DNA of 64,000 nucleotides from Aradus depressus (taxonomy: Eukaryota > Arthropoda > Insecta > Hemiptera > Aradidae). Below are positions 38,101 through 48,313 of the stretch, in pieces; the first letter of the stretch is position 1; each line of letters begins with the position of its first letter. The stretch lies in assembly GCA_963662175.1 (NCBI GenBank), contig OY759215.1:23239079-23303078 (forward strand), read 5' to 3'. The translations under genes and the position numbers were made by a program. A model generated the notes under the pieces. The model searched no databases, was not told the DNA's origin, and saw only the letters and a program-made list of their open reading frames with translations.

Positions 38101-38307
38101 ACTAATACGAACATACGCAGCAGCAATAACAAGTATCAAATAAATGAGCGTTGAACTAAGATAAGATAGGTAAAACAAGAATACATTTGAATACAACTTC
38201 TTATATAAAATTATTTATTAATTACATCTTATGAAAAACAACACTCGCCAACAAAAGCAAATTTACTATAGCCAAAAATAAAAATAAAACTTACCCGTAG
38301 CAGACAT
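26165..38307 (-). CDS. CYB5R4: Cytochrome b5 reductase 4 / NCB5OR (11 exons, 483 aa)
   Basis: Minus-strand exons in order: 38307-38295, 37024-36854, 36770-36670, 35994-35764, 34369-34250, 31713-31494, 30552-30425, 29586-29435, 29353-29264, 28095-27925, 26219-26165. Phases agree throughout, and an in-frame TAA lies just upstream of the ATG. The product is a soluble flavohaemoprotein that passes electrons from NAD(P)H through FAD to a b5 haem. An N-terminal LKPGHSLMDWIRL stretch leads into the b5 domain, where the axial haem ligands are His74 (FHPGG) and His97 (IHPWV), followed by CLVGR (109-113). A CS domain covers about 155-235. The reductase module has the FAD motif RQYTP (291-295), the nucleotide motif AAGTGFTPM (358-366) and CVCGP (453-457). 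The last exon encodes YLQDLGYNS, like the family's C-terminus. It is slightly shorter than human (521 aa). Several introns carry SINEs and MITEs. The gene is divergent from COX17. Confidence 0.95.
27581..27730 (-). pseudogene. MADF-like DNA-binding domain fragment in CYB5R4 intron 10
   Basis: The minus-strand frame reads FIEAYRESRCLWG, NRNARKAAQTELVKIF and SANLATVSY, then stops. This matches the first two helices of MADF/Myb-SANT-like domains (family pattern FIExYRxxPCLW ... NRxARxxAYxxLV). Upstream residues in the frame look non-coding, and the third helix is not recognisable after the stop. It is probably a decayed copy of a transposon-associated or expanded MADF gene rather than an exon of the host gene. 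Confidence 0.5.
29060..29125 (-). repeat. hAT-type terminus relic, CYB5R4 intron 8/9 region
   Basis: On the minus strand it starts CAGGGGTTGGCAACC, then CACTTGCTGGCCGC. This is the classic hAT-like CAGGGGTNGGCAA...GCGGCC terminus also seen at 35376. No matching target duplication was found, so it is a relic. Confidence 0.5.
30915..31259 (+). mobile_element. GC-rich poly(A) retroinsert with 13-bp target duplication
   Basis: The insert is much richer in GC than its surroundings and ends in a run of A after CATGAGGCC. It is bounded by ATAATAAGCTATA at 30902-30914 and again at 31260-31272, a clear target-site duplication. The poly(A) tail and variable-length duplication indicate LINE-type retroposition. 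I see no recognisable protein, so it is probably a 5'-truncated LINE 3' end or a mobilised transcript. It lies in CYB5R4 intron 6, antisense to the gene. Confidence 0.85.
32370..32412 (+). repeat. Dispersed repeat motif, copy 2 of 3
   Basis: TATGAAGTATAGGGGAAGTT followed by ATGTACTCGATTAGAAA matches the motifs at 1646-1690 and 41862-41915 (inverted). Confidence 0.55.
32516..32568 (+). repeat. tRNA-derived SINE, 3' terminal fragment
   Basis: AGGCGATATGATCTCACAGT and CTAACATGAACCACAGAAAC followed by AAACAA match the 3' end of the family. Only about 50 bases remain. Confidence 0.55.
33427..33730 (+). repeat. tRNA-derived SINE, near full length, CYB5R4 intron 5
   Basis: It starts GGGCACTGGTAGCTCAGTAG (A-box-like), has TCTGAGCTCAAGATCGTGGG and the B box GGTTCGAAAACC. 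The shared body follows (ATCTGGGAGGT, ACGCCGTCCTTCCGATGG, AGGACTCCCACAGTAGAGTC) and it ends near CCCGGGAATGAGTCATAAC. The CCACCAGAACGAC segment present in other copies is deleted. It is antisense to CYB5R4. Confidence 0.9.
33736..33849 (-). other. Phase-compatible cryptic exon candidate in CYB5R4 intron 5
   Basis: On the minus strand, an AG at 33851-33850 and a consensus GTGAGT donor at 33735 bound a 38-codon frame in phase 0-0, the same phase as the flanking exons 5 and 6. It encodes KYSAGDFAIFVVHNAGDLRQ and then KRFIASFEIAQDISVL, an alternating beta-like pattern of nearly the same length as exon 5 (40 codons). I did not include it. Exon 5 joined directly to exon 6 already gives a good CS-domain end (SETK|VELKV), and the acceptor tract is weak. 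It could be an alternative exon or chance. Confidence 0.3.
35142..35300. repeat. Facing poly-C and poly-G tracts, CYB5R4 intron 4
   Basis: A run of 19 C (35142-35160) followed by 10 A is opposed 117 bases later by a run of 23 G (35278-35300). The two tracts could pair as a stem. Both are likely unstable in length. Confidence 0.8.
35376..35646. mobile_element. hAT-type MITE with 8-bp target duplication, CYB5R4 intron 4
   Basis: The element starts CAGAGGTCGGCAATC and ends GGTTGCTCCTCTG, so both ends read CAGAGG inward. It is flanked by TCCTAGAA at 35368-35375 and again at 35647-35654, an 8-bp duplication, which is the hAT superfamily hallmark. At 271 bp with no transposase frame it is non-autonomous. 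The CAGNGGTCGGCAA...GCGGCCCGC end is characteristic of hAT relatives. Confidence 0.9.
36295..36640 (-). pseudogene. Possible LINE C-terminal relic, CYB5R4 intron 3
   Basis: The stretch is GC-richer than its surroundings. The minus-strand frame reads FLNRINSQATAHFGHFECPL and then YDQARVELV before a stop. This recalls the Cys/His-rich CPxYxxxRxxLV segment near the end of jockey-like LINE proteins. One edge, GCAATGGCGCAGCCAG at 36577-36592, also resembles a hAT terminus, so the origin is unsettled. Confidence 0.35.
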
Positions 38308-39280
38308 TTTTTAATTCAAAAAGAATTCCCTCGAAGTCAACAACACTTAAGACTTAATAATGCAAAATATAATAACTACTATGTATGTGGTTGTGCATTC
38401 CAAAAACGAAATGAATTAGTTTTTTCCTATAGAATAATTTTTACACAAAACATATACAAATAATAATAAATATATTTTTTAGGTGGATGAGTAACGATAA
38501 TATCACATAGTAGATAATAAGGTAGATGAATTCCGCCCTCTACAAACACTTATAATTAAACAAAAGTTGCTATCCCTTTCGAGAAACATTGCTGACAGAG
38601 CTACAGAGCTACCCGCGTTCACAATACCTCACAACAAGAGATATGATAACATATTGTTTTTAACTGATTATGAATTCAGAATCTCAACAGATTTATCAAT
38701 GCCATAAGAATCGATTATTCAATTGCCAAATAACAAATTGACATTTCATAATGAAAAATAATTCCCACTAAAAACTTATCTATAAATTATTTTTCAGTAC
38801 TTTTTCATTTGCTTTTGATATTTTTAAAAAAAGTAGGTATTTATTTTTGTAGTATTAATTGGTTTTGGAAAACATTTATTTTTGAAGATACGATAGCTTC
38901 AACATATTTTACCCTTCAGTGTACGGCCTTCACACATCAGCGTAATAATGCAAACAATCAAGGGCGTAGACAGATTTTTTCGGAAAATTTGAATTTATTT
39001 ATGGAGGAGGGGGGGTTATATTAAGCTTTATAAACTTTAAGTTAAAAACAAGTAGCTATAACTAACAAAAGTACGAAATGATGATCTACTACTTAATTAA
39101 ACATCATAAAAATGCATTCAGTTTCTTCCATAACGTAAAATTCAATATAGATATGTATAATTACAGTCAATGTAAACGTCTTAACAATCGATACATTGTT
39201 ATTTAGTTGGTAAAATTGTTATCAGTCTAAAAGGATTTTGCTCAATTGAGTGCAAGAGCTATTTTTGGAGCTGTGTAAAA
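38308..39280. promoter_or_regulatory. Head-to-head intergenic promoter region, CYB5R4 and COX17
   Basis: About 970 bp separate the two divergent start codons. The region is AT-rich. A DRE-like ATCGATA lies at 39187-39193, about 90 bases upstream of the COX17 ATG. At 38959-39025 lies CAAGGGCGTAGACAG followed by a T-rich then G-rich stretch, which resembles a hAT-type terminus and may be an insertion between the two promoters. No TATA box could be assigned. Confidence 0.45.
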
Positions 39281-39590
39281 ATGACATTGGCAATTGAAAA
39301 TAAGAAGATGGTTCCAGAAAAATCTGAAGAAAAAAAGCTCAAACCCTGCTGTGCCTGTCCTGAAACTAAAAAAGTACGAGATGCTTGGTAAGCTATACTC
39401 TGCACATTTCACATTTATTTATCTTTTAGCCTTCAATTTGAAATTATTTATATCGCTATAGTCATTCTCGTTTTACCTTATATTAATTTATAATTTTTTT
39501 TTCAGCATTATAGAGAAAGGCGAAATCAACTGTCAACATTTGATAGAAGCTCATAAGGAATGCATGAGGAAAATGGGTTTTAATATATAA
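39281..39590 (+). CDS. COX17: Cytochrome c oxidase copper chaperone COX17 (2 exons, 63 aa)
   Basis: Exons 39281-39387 and 39506-39590 join in phase through a Cys codon. The product is a 63-residue protein of the intermembrane space that carries Cu(I) to SCO1/2 and COX11 for cytochrome oxidase assembly. The copper-binding CC pair sits in [16 protein letters not shown], and the twin Cx9C helices are completed by [20 protein letters not shown]. Six conserved cysteines are present. Length equals that of human COX17. A poly(A) signal follows at 39729-39734. It is transcribed away from CYB5R4. Confidence 0.97.
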
Positions 39591-39728
39591 GTTTACTTTA
39601 TAAATGCGACTGTACATTTTGTAAATTTTCTTTTTTCGTCTTATGTAAAATAGAAGCGTGTGTAGTTTCCTTTGGTTCCTATGAGGTGTAAATCATTTAC
39701 AGTCAAAACTTGGGCAATTTACTGATGT

Positions 39729-39734
39729 AATAAA
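39729..39734 (+). promoter_or_regulatory. Candidate poly(A) signal of COX17
   Basis: AATAAA lies 139 bases after the stop, the first canonical signal downstream. Confidence 0.65.
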
Positions 39735-39796
39735 GCCATGATATAAGAAAAGTTTATCCTATATTTTGTCGATAATATTTAGTTTCCTATATTATA

Positions 39797-40123
39797 CCGG
39801 GTGTTCAAAAAGTTAGGAAACACCTATCGTCTATTCATCTGCTCTTTCTAATTGCATCATTGCATTTTTTCGCTGGTTCACATTTAGAAACATAACATCC
39901 TAACTGTTTTAAGAAATGCTTTCGAAATCTTTTCAAAAAACTGATAAGGTGTCATTCGAAACAAGCTAGAAAAAAATACATTTTACGTAAAACAACTGTG
40001 CACCTGAGAAAAAAATTGAATGATGCCGTTAGAAAGAACAGGTCCCTTTTCCATTGAGCCCTCCATTCTTACTCTCGTAGAACCGGAGATATTCAGGTGT
40101 TTCCGAACTTTTTGAAATGGAGG
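39797..40123. mobile_element. Tc1/mariner-type MITE flanked by TA
   Basis: Terminal repeats of 29 bases match at 23 positions without gaps: CCGGGTGTTCAAAAAGTTAG against inverted CCTCCATTTCAAAAAGTTCG, both continuing GAAACACCT. TA flanks both ends (39795-39796 and 40124-40125), the target duplication of Tc1/mariner elements. At 327 bp with no transposase frame it is non-autonomous. Confidence 0.8.
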
Positions 40124-40283
40124 TATAGGGTTTTCCAGTAAGATAGGATCAGCAGTTTATCTCGGAATTTATAGCAATTAAGAAATATGGGTTCGGTAGA
40201 CTTTCTCCGCATTTCGAAGGTGATAATTTTATGTGATTTATTTAATCAATAAGAGAGACATTCAATGGAAGAATAATGTGGAG

Positions 40284-40341
40284 AGTAGTAAGCGATATAA
40301 TCTCATAATTGAAGCCTGGGCATGAGCCACAAAAACAAACA
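40284..40341 (+). repeat. tRNA-derived SINE, 3' fragment
   Basis: AGTAGTAAGCGATATAATCT and GCCTGGGCATGAGCCACAAA with an AAACAAACAA tail match the family 3' end. It lies directly upstream of a longer copy. Confidence 0.7.
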
Positions 40342-40350
40342 ATATTGTTG

Positions 40351-40669
40351 GAGTCGCCGGTAGCTACCCAGGTGGCAGCTCCTCTATCCTGTTCAAGGGG
40401 TCAACATCGTGGATTCGAAACCCGGCCGAGGCCCTTCTGGGATGTGAAAAACCCTTGAGCACGTCCTTCGGTTGGGACGTTAAGCGATGGTACCGAGCCG
40501 ATGGCAGATATTCGTTACAGACCCCTACCCCAGGTGAATGCAACCTAGGGTAGGCAACCCTAGGACTCCCACAGTAGAGTCAGGCTCATGTCCACCAGAC
40601 GAAAGAGCAATCTGGTAGTAGGCGATATAACCTAGCAACTAAAGTCCGGGTATGAGTCATAATAACTAG
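40351..40669 (+). repeat. tRNA-derived SINE, near full length
   Basis: It starts GAGTCGCCGGTAGCTACCCAGG and has the B box GGATTCGAAACCC. The body contains CCTTCGGTTGGGACGTTAAG, ACTCCCACAGTAGAGTCAGG, CTCATGTCCACCAGACG and TGGTAGTAGGCGATATAACC, and it ends near GGGTATGAGTCATAATAAC. It is the most complete plus-strand copy in the window. Confidence 0.9.
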
Positions 40670-41375
40670 CTTTATTGTAATTTCGTAATCTGGCTGTTCT
40701 CTCCCACTGTTCTTACGACAGACTATGGGAAGTAAAATGAACCTCGAAATCAGATGTTCAAAGGAATTTCTATAGAAAAGACAACAAAATAAATATTAGA
40801 ATCTCATTCTGAAAAAAAAAAAAAAATACATTCTATTGGACAAGGTATTTTGTACCCGTTTGCGTACAGTTCCCAGAGGAAGCTGGTGATTCTATCTCTT
40901 ATGTGTATTATTTTTATGAAATACATCGTATATATATGAAGACGATGATAAATAATGCAAATACAATACCCTGCACTCGAATGTGGCCGCACGGGGTTTG
41001 GACACCCCAGCTAGCTATCTTCCAAAAATCGGCTATATGTCTTGACACTGATATGAAATTTTTCTCGATGATTTTTCATTTTTATAGATTTTAAATTAGT
41101 GTACTAGCGTGCTAGTGGCGACCTACGTACTATGACCAATTTTGTCTATCAAGATATTGTAATAAGTAACAAGAGGCTTTCTTGTGTAGAGAGAGGTCCC
41201 CAGGGAAATAATTTTAATCCTCCCCCTACTTAAAAAACCCAGCTTGTAATCAACTAAGTTTTTGCTCTCCTTCTAAACCCTTCTTATTTTACATTTAAAA
41301 TGTCCTGTGTGAACCCCTCTTCCTTTGTTTGATCCACCTGAAAATCAATGTGTCATCTGTTGGATCACCTTATAC

Positions 41376-41640
41376 AATTGAAGCGGTCATTGTTAAAAGG
41401 GGATATGTGACATCAAATGTCAAAACGACTTTTTTATATTTTCATAATCTTGAGGACTGAACACATCTTCTGTGTTGAAATGAGACATGTGCAGTTCGCT
41501 CTTTGGTTGTGGTGGAGCTGAAAATATCTGAGTCACTGTTGAAAGGAGGTATGTAACGCAATTCTTTAGGAAGTTTTATTGAGCTTCCCAAAATTTTTAT
41601 TTTTGTTACATATCCCCTTTCAACAATGACCACTTCAATT
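41376..41640. mobile_element. MITE-like element with about 37-bp terminal inverted repeats
   Basis: The left end CAATTGAAGCGGTCATTGTT then AAAAGGGGATATGTGAC is inverted at the right end (GTTACATATCCCCTTT, then CAACAATGACCACTTCAATT). Length is 265 bp and no coding frame was seen. The target duplication is unclear. Confidence 0.75.
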
Positions 41641-41861
41641 ATGTATGGATAAATAGTTCTGGGTCGACATATAACTTGGTGTCGATAAATTCATTACATT
41701 CGCAGTTGGGTTTTTTAGTTGAGCCCTCGACAATAATCTCCCCATCCCTCCAAAATCAATAGGGTCGGGGTTCTTATACAATTTCCGATTTATTCTTTCT
41801 TTCTGGAGTAATATGTTCATTTTTTGGATCAGAGGTTTGGAAAACATGTAATCCTGGTGAA

Positions 41862-41915
41862 AACTTATTTCATTTTTGACCGCTTACATAACTTTCCCTA
41901 TACTTCATATGGTTG
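41862..41915 (-). repeat. Dispersed repeat motif, copy 3 of 3
   Basis: The reverse complement reads CATATGAAGTATAGGGAAAG, then TTATGTAAGCGGTCAAAAAT, matching 1646-1690 and 32370-32412. Confidence 0.55.
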
Positions 41916-42548
41916 GTGAAGAAACAATTATATTCTTAGGAAATACAGGGAATTAATGCCAGTTGAATATTGAAATTTTATTTTATTTAAAACAATTATC
42001 CACAAATGTTACAAAACTTTTCGAAACAATTTAACAAGTTGTTGAGAGGAATTACCAAAATTAGAACTTACAATTACTGAATGTTTTTAAAAGACATTCA
42101 ACAAAGTCGAACTTAGTAAGAAAAAAAAATACTTAAAAATACATATTGTATTGAGGAATTGAAGAGATTTGTTGGAATAACGTCTGTCTGCAACAATGAG
42201 GACAAAAGGACGCATGACGGCTACTAATATCCACGTAGTATATCCACGGTCTAACTGTAACACTCCATATCTGCACAACTGTAATTTCACATGAGACTTC
42301 CTTTTTTGATTAGTTTTTGGAAGCCCATTTGCGTGAAGATTGGGGATATTTCAATTCTGTTGAAGGGTTACTTATTAGTAACCTTATTTAAGTGTTTGCG
42401 AATATGGGGTGTTAGAATTACAACTTCGATATTTGCAGGTGCATACACTCAAGTATGTGTAATTTCTACACACCATTCACAAATAGTACCGACAATGAGT
42501 AATTATAGAAACAACTTGAGAAACGCGGACATATTGTGGGAACTTGTA

Positions 42549-42760
42549 ATAAATAAATTAAACAAACTTATTTTTGTGTAATATTGATTATCCGCTAAAA
42601 AATATAATACAAAAACTACCAGTTTCGGAATTACACTATCGTCAGATTTAGTTATAAATATACTAAGACTCTTGGTATATTTATAACGAAATCGGTAATT
42701 TTTGTAAAACAATTGCATGTCGGATAGACAATATTTCAAAAAAAAAAAAAAAAATAGTTT
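42549..42760. repeat. Foldback-like repeat related to the 22951 palindrome
   Basis: The left part AAATTAAACAAACTTATTTT and ATATTGATTATCCGC, and the right part GGATAGACAATATTTC with a long A run and ATAGTTTGTAT, are diverged inverted arms. They resemble those of 22951-23054. The centre holds CGTCAGATTTAGTTATAAAT, also seen at about 28397-28420. Confidence 0.55.
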
Positions 42761-43659
42761 GTATATTTAGTATTATAAAAACTCCACAACTGCAGTCCAA
42801 AAGTCACTGAACTAAGGAAAATTACAATATTCTTCAATTTTAGAAAAATTGTGAAACATGGATTTTATATGTTCGCTGATATTATCCCGAGAGGTGTAAC
42901 CTAGTTTAATAAAAATCTGGACTAGTTATTAGAATGAATTGGAAAACTTAAAGGAATCTTCTCGACTTAGAAGTTGAAGGTGTTATATGATCTGGCCTGA
43001 ACCTAATCTATAGGCATTATTTGAATCAAAACTAATTCTTGTGACTGATACTTGAGAATAATGGCAATAATTACCTTTTTCAAATGCCAAAACAAGGTGA
43101 ATAGAAGAAAAAAAATCCTTCAAATTAGTAATGTTTCAGCTCTAATCAACACTGGATATCCTCGTTCCAGGGGGTGGAATTAAAGCTAAATTTCTGGAAT
43201 TTACAGTTACTAGTTACTTCTATCGACCAAGATGTGAAATAGACTATTGCATCAAATAAATTCTATCGATACATACTTCTAGAATTAACAAATTGATATT
43301 TTTTTCCAGACAAGATTTATTCTATTTCCAAATGAATAAACTTTCTTCATTCAAATTCGAACTATTTAAAAATTGAATTAAACCTTTAACAAATGTATTT
43401 TATTTATGTCTTTGAGTAAGTAATAATAATATATTAACTTATTTCTGTTTCAAACTCAAAATTTTAATAAGTAGATTCAAACAATCATTGACTTATTTAT
43501 ACAGTTTACATACTCTTATTGATTTTCCCACAAAATTAATGCGCAAAAATATCTCACGAATGCTATACAAAGGCACAGACCCTTAGAGCATTGCACAGAA
43601 GAGAGGCAGTAGTGAGAAGAAACAACAAAAAATATGTTATGTCCAAGTTCAACCAACGT

Positions 43660-43945
43660 CACTAGTAGTATAAGTGGTATACGCAATTATTTAGAAAATG
43701 AGTGATTTAACATAAATAGAGGTACAGCTGATTTACCATAAATACAGGTACATTTGTCTTGCAATAACAAAGAAATGAGTGATTAAACATAAATACAGAT
43801 ATAAGTGATTTAACATAACTAAAGGTGTAAGTATTATACGCAATTACATAGAAAATGAGCTATTTAACATAAATACCGGTATAAGTGTAAGAAGCAATTA
43901 CAGAAAAAAACATGAGCGATGTAACATAAATACAGATAACAGTGA
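43660..43945. repeat. Irregular interspersed repeat
   Basis: Blocks of GAGTGATTTAACATAAATAC and GTATACGCAATTA-like sequence recur about five times with uneven spacing and many changes. It looks like a decayed tandem repeat. Confidence 0.5.
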
Positions 43946-46900
43946 CATAAGCGAACACAAATAAAATGAGAGAACATAAATTGCGTCATGGATTTCTTGT
44001 TTCACTTTAGCCGCAGCCGCCGTGCGAACCTGAAGAATACTTGTTGAATGACAGAATAAAATGTGTTTTAATGCTCGCAAAAGAAAATATTTAAAAATCT
44101 GAAAAACTTCAGGATGTTTAGTTCATCAAATGACTCATAAAACATTTTTTTTTTTTTTTTCAATCTGACTGACCCAAGAAGCCTGAGGGAAGATAATCAG
44201 GATTCTCACCTGGCTTTTCGAAACAACCAGTAAACCAGAATTTATACTTTCAATGCTGAAAACGAATCTAATAATAAGAGATCTACATTAGAAGTTCAAT
44301 TCAGCTGGGAAACAGTTAAAATCTATTTGAAATACTAATTTAAATTGGAAATATTTTACTTCATGTGTTTCCACCAATTTTCAACTGTTGAAACAAGGTA
44401 TCTTACGGTAAAAGAAATACATAAAAAGAGAATTACATTTTTTAAACATTTCTAAGGCTCCTTAATCAATCTAATTGAAGCAAGAGTAATTATTGAGTCT
44501 AATAATCCTAAGAGGGAATTATTTTAAAGTTATTTTTATTTTCTCAAATTACTAATTAAAAAATAACTATAAAAAATTAACAACTGTGCTAAAATAGTGC
44601 TCTTTTTAAGATTTTTTATATATATTTTAAACAATATAACAGCCAGTAAACTATTTTATATACAATTTATTTATTTATGTGATACACATAATGAAGTATA
44701 TAGCTTTTAGCTTGAAGCTAAAATTAAGCAGACATTTTATATATATGTACAAGTGTGAGTGTTCAAGTAAGTCGTATATTGCTTAAAATTTAAGATATTG
44801 TAAACTTAATAAAAATTTTTAAATTTAGAATGGTAATTCAAATATATTTTAAAAGCTTTAAAAATGCTTTGTAATCAAGACAGTAGAATACAAAGAGCAC
44901 AAAACGAATGCGATAAGCAGAAAAATAAACACAAATACTTGAGACGTTAACTTATGTTTCGAGATGTATTTTTTTAAATTTTTTAATCTAGCAAGCATTA
45001 ATTGTCTCAATGAATTTAATGTTCGAAATTTTAAAAAGGCAGGTTTTTACTACTTAAATTTTTTTTTTTTTTGTATTTGGCAAGACTAATAAATGAAAAT
45101 TACGTGAAACGAAGCAGCGTAAATTATGGTATGACTCACTTCTGGAACTATTTACTAGTTTTAATAAAGTCAAAAATATTTTCAATTTGAAACTACTGGA
45201 TAAAATACAAAACAATAGATATACGATGAAAAAACAAGAAATTCAAATATAAAACAGGAAAATATCATCCTATGATAAACGGAATTAAACAGCTTTTAAA
45301 TAGAAATAAATGAAAGGCTCAATCAAAGATCGGCGACAAGCCAAACGAAACATTTTTTGAAATACTATTTTAAGCAAAAAAAAAAATAGATTTATTTGCA
45401 CAAAATGTCAGGTACATACTGTTTGGCCGATTCAAGTAATTTCATATAAACTGGCCCGATTAATGAATTTATTAGTTATTTTCGTGATAATTATTATTCT
45501 ATAAATGTTCGTTACACAAATGAAAACATAAGGCTAGAGATGCGGACCTCAGTTGAATACGGCAGAGTTCCCTCCCTCCAAACTAAAAATAAATAATTAT
45601 GTGATATCAATAGAGAATAACAAGATACATATAGTACTCGCGTAAGTAACGTATTTTGGGAAAATTTAATATAATTAAAAACCGAACTTCCAACAATAGG
45701 TATTTCTGCCTACAAAAAAAATTGTAAATAATATATTTCTATATTTAAGTTGATGTATGGGTGATAATAATCAAAAACAAAAATCTCATTTGCAGAAATT
45801 TACTTTTGATGGGGCGATATAAAATTTTTCCAGGACTAAATGACTAGATTTTTGTGCTTGTCATAATATGATTCGCATATTAAAATTTAGAATGAGTTTT
45901 TTTTTTTTTAATTTGTAATAATCCATTGATCGACCACCGAACTAGAAATGATCGTGTTTGTGAAATTATCATGGAAAAAAAGCTGATGTTTTCTGGGACA
46001 GTGATAATTCCCCATCTCCGCCTGTTACTGACCTGCCTTATGGACGAACTTTCACCTAACTGATAATATTGTATTAATTTACATTAATAAGTTTTCTCAC
46101 AGGAATGATGTCTAATGAGTTGTTTATATGTTTGCTAGGGCCCAGGCCACCAATAATAAACACTAAAAGCATAAGTATACCTACTCTTCTACATATTGCT
46201 ACTATATTTAATTTGAAAAATAAATATATTGTTAAAATCCTTCCTGCCCTATTTGGGAGTAGATGAGGACGTTAAACCCAAACTCTGAAAGCACTAAATA
46301 AAAACATATAAAATTAAATTTTGAAATTCTTAAGGCACGCATTATTTTATTTGTTGAACTATAAATTTTAAATGTATGATTAACAAAATACTGAAAATAA
46401 GAAAACAAAATGAACTAAAAAAAAAAAAAGGAGAAATATTAATAACATACAACTTAAAATCTAAATTCGCCATAATTCCTTAAAACAATTTTAACAATTA
46501 AAAACATCTGATTATCAAAAACTCACTTTTTGTCTAACAATAAATAAAAAATGTGTCCTCACAATTCAATCAATGAGACCGTTCAATTACAAACTAAATA
46601 CTTAAACATAAATAATAACAATAACAAACATAAAAAGAAATACGTCACTAAATTCATAAATCTCTATGTACATATGCCATGAGGTAAAATTATTCTTTTA
46701 GAGAAGTTGCTTATTTACACATCTAAGACTAGTATTGCTTTTTTTAGATATTCAGGATCGTACTATTCATAAATGTAAAATGTAAGTCAAGAAACAATAA
46801 AAAAAGAACAGCAACAAAAGGCTATGCTATGTCAATAGTGTAACATTCATCGTTCTGAGTTAGGCCTATTTTACACTTTGAAATGTATGACATTTTACAA

Positions 46901-48313
46901 TATGCGAGGCTAGAAATGTAGAAAACCAGAGCAACACAATCGCAATTTTGACACGTAACATTTATTCACTACCAATTTCACAAGTAACGAGTAATATGTG
47001 TTACGTGTAAACATAGAAACGATAAAAACCGACCTGAGTTCTGAACTATTGAAAGCTACCAAAACATTCATGTTGCGGCTGTTTACAAAATGCCCTTGCT
47101 GATACATTCTATTTTGCCAAGATATAATAACATGGACCTCATCTCAATAACCTTTCATAAGACCAATTTTGAACTTGGATTGCGGGAAAGCGAAGAAATA
47201 ATAGGTTGCATAAGCTATGCTACAATTTGGATACTTTAGGGAAAATATCTTTGGTGGGAGGTAATAACAGTTCAAGTGAAAAAACTCAATTTTTCAGAAC
47301 AGGAAATGTCTTTTGCCACTGGACAATTTTTTTTTTTTAACTGCCAAAAAATTAGGTCTACACTACGTCAGAGACATTACCGACTTGTCCTCTTCTCACC
47401 ACTTCTAGAGATTAACTTCACATTGTGAAATATGTAATAATACTGTTTTGGCCAAAAAAGGACTTGTACTCTTTTTCCCGCTCATCAAAGATATAAAATC
47501 TACAGGCTTTTAACAGGGGAAATAAGTACGGATCATACCCACGGAATCCGAAACTGGCCATAACTGGTATGTCATTTTTGGATGCATGAGCCTATTGCAA
47601 AAAAGAATGTGTGAAATTGGTGAAACAATTCTAAACATTCTATAGGATGCAAAGTTGGTTTTTGGAGTCAATATTTGGCAAATAGATATCATCAGGTTAC
47701 ATAATTTTTTTTAAAATTACATCTATCGGAAGGGGTCATGTGGAATGAGTCCGAGAGTTCGTTTTCAAAATAGTTACAGCACAAATTTCTTGTTTTGTTA
47801 GTTGTTATTAGTACAGAAAGTCTCTGGTCGATTTTTTTTCGCTCACTGAATGAGCAGCTATAATATTACGCTTAAAAAAGGAACCACCGCAAAATCGTAG
47901 ATTTTTTAAAGAATTCTATGCACTATTGAACTAGCACAACCATAATTAGAAATGACTAGAATTTTTGTCAGTTATAAAAAACGAAAAAAAAAACATTAAA
48001 CAACTAACTATAGGCTATATTTAATAATGAAACTCTTTAGGAACCCACTGCGTCTGTTCATATAATAATGATCATGTTCCCAAATTTGTTGCTGCAGTTT
48101 TGAACAAGTTCCTATGTCGTCTTATATATTCGCGAGTTTTTGTTTGAAGTGATAGTTTGATCAATACGATTTATAATCTTAGGTCGAATAAATGACTAGA
48201 ATGAATAAATATGTTGTGGTTCCTTTTAATTGGTAGATGGATGGTGCAACTTCTCTCTAGGTACTCTATGACTAGTGGCAGTATGGAGGAAGGAGCAGTT
48301 ACACAGATGGAGG

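Larger units (their letters stand above)
39591..48313. other. Gene-poor intergenic region with MITEs and SINEs
   Basis: No gene was recognised over about 8.7 kb. Supported contents are a mariner-type MITE (39797-40123), two adjacent SINEs (40284-40341 and 40351-40669), a TIR element (41376-41640), a dispersed repeat motif (41862-41915), a foldback-like element (42549-42760) and an irregular repeat (43660-43945). From about 44200 to 48300 it is AT-rich DNA in which I see only short chance frames. Confidence 0.55.
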
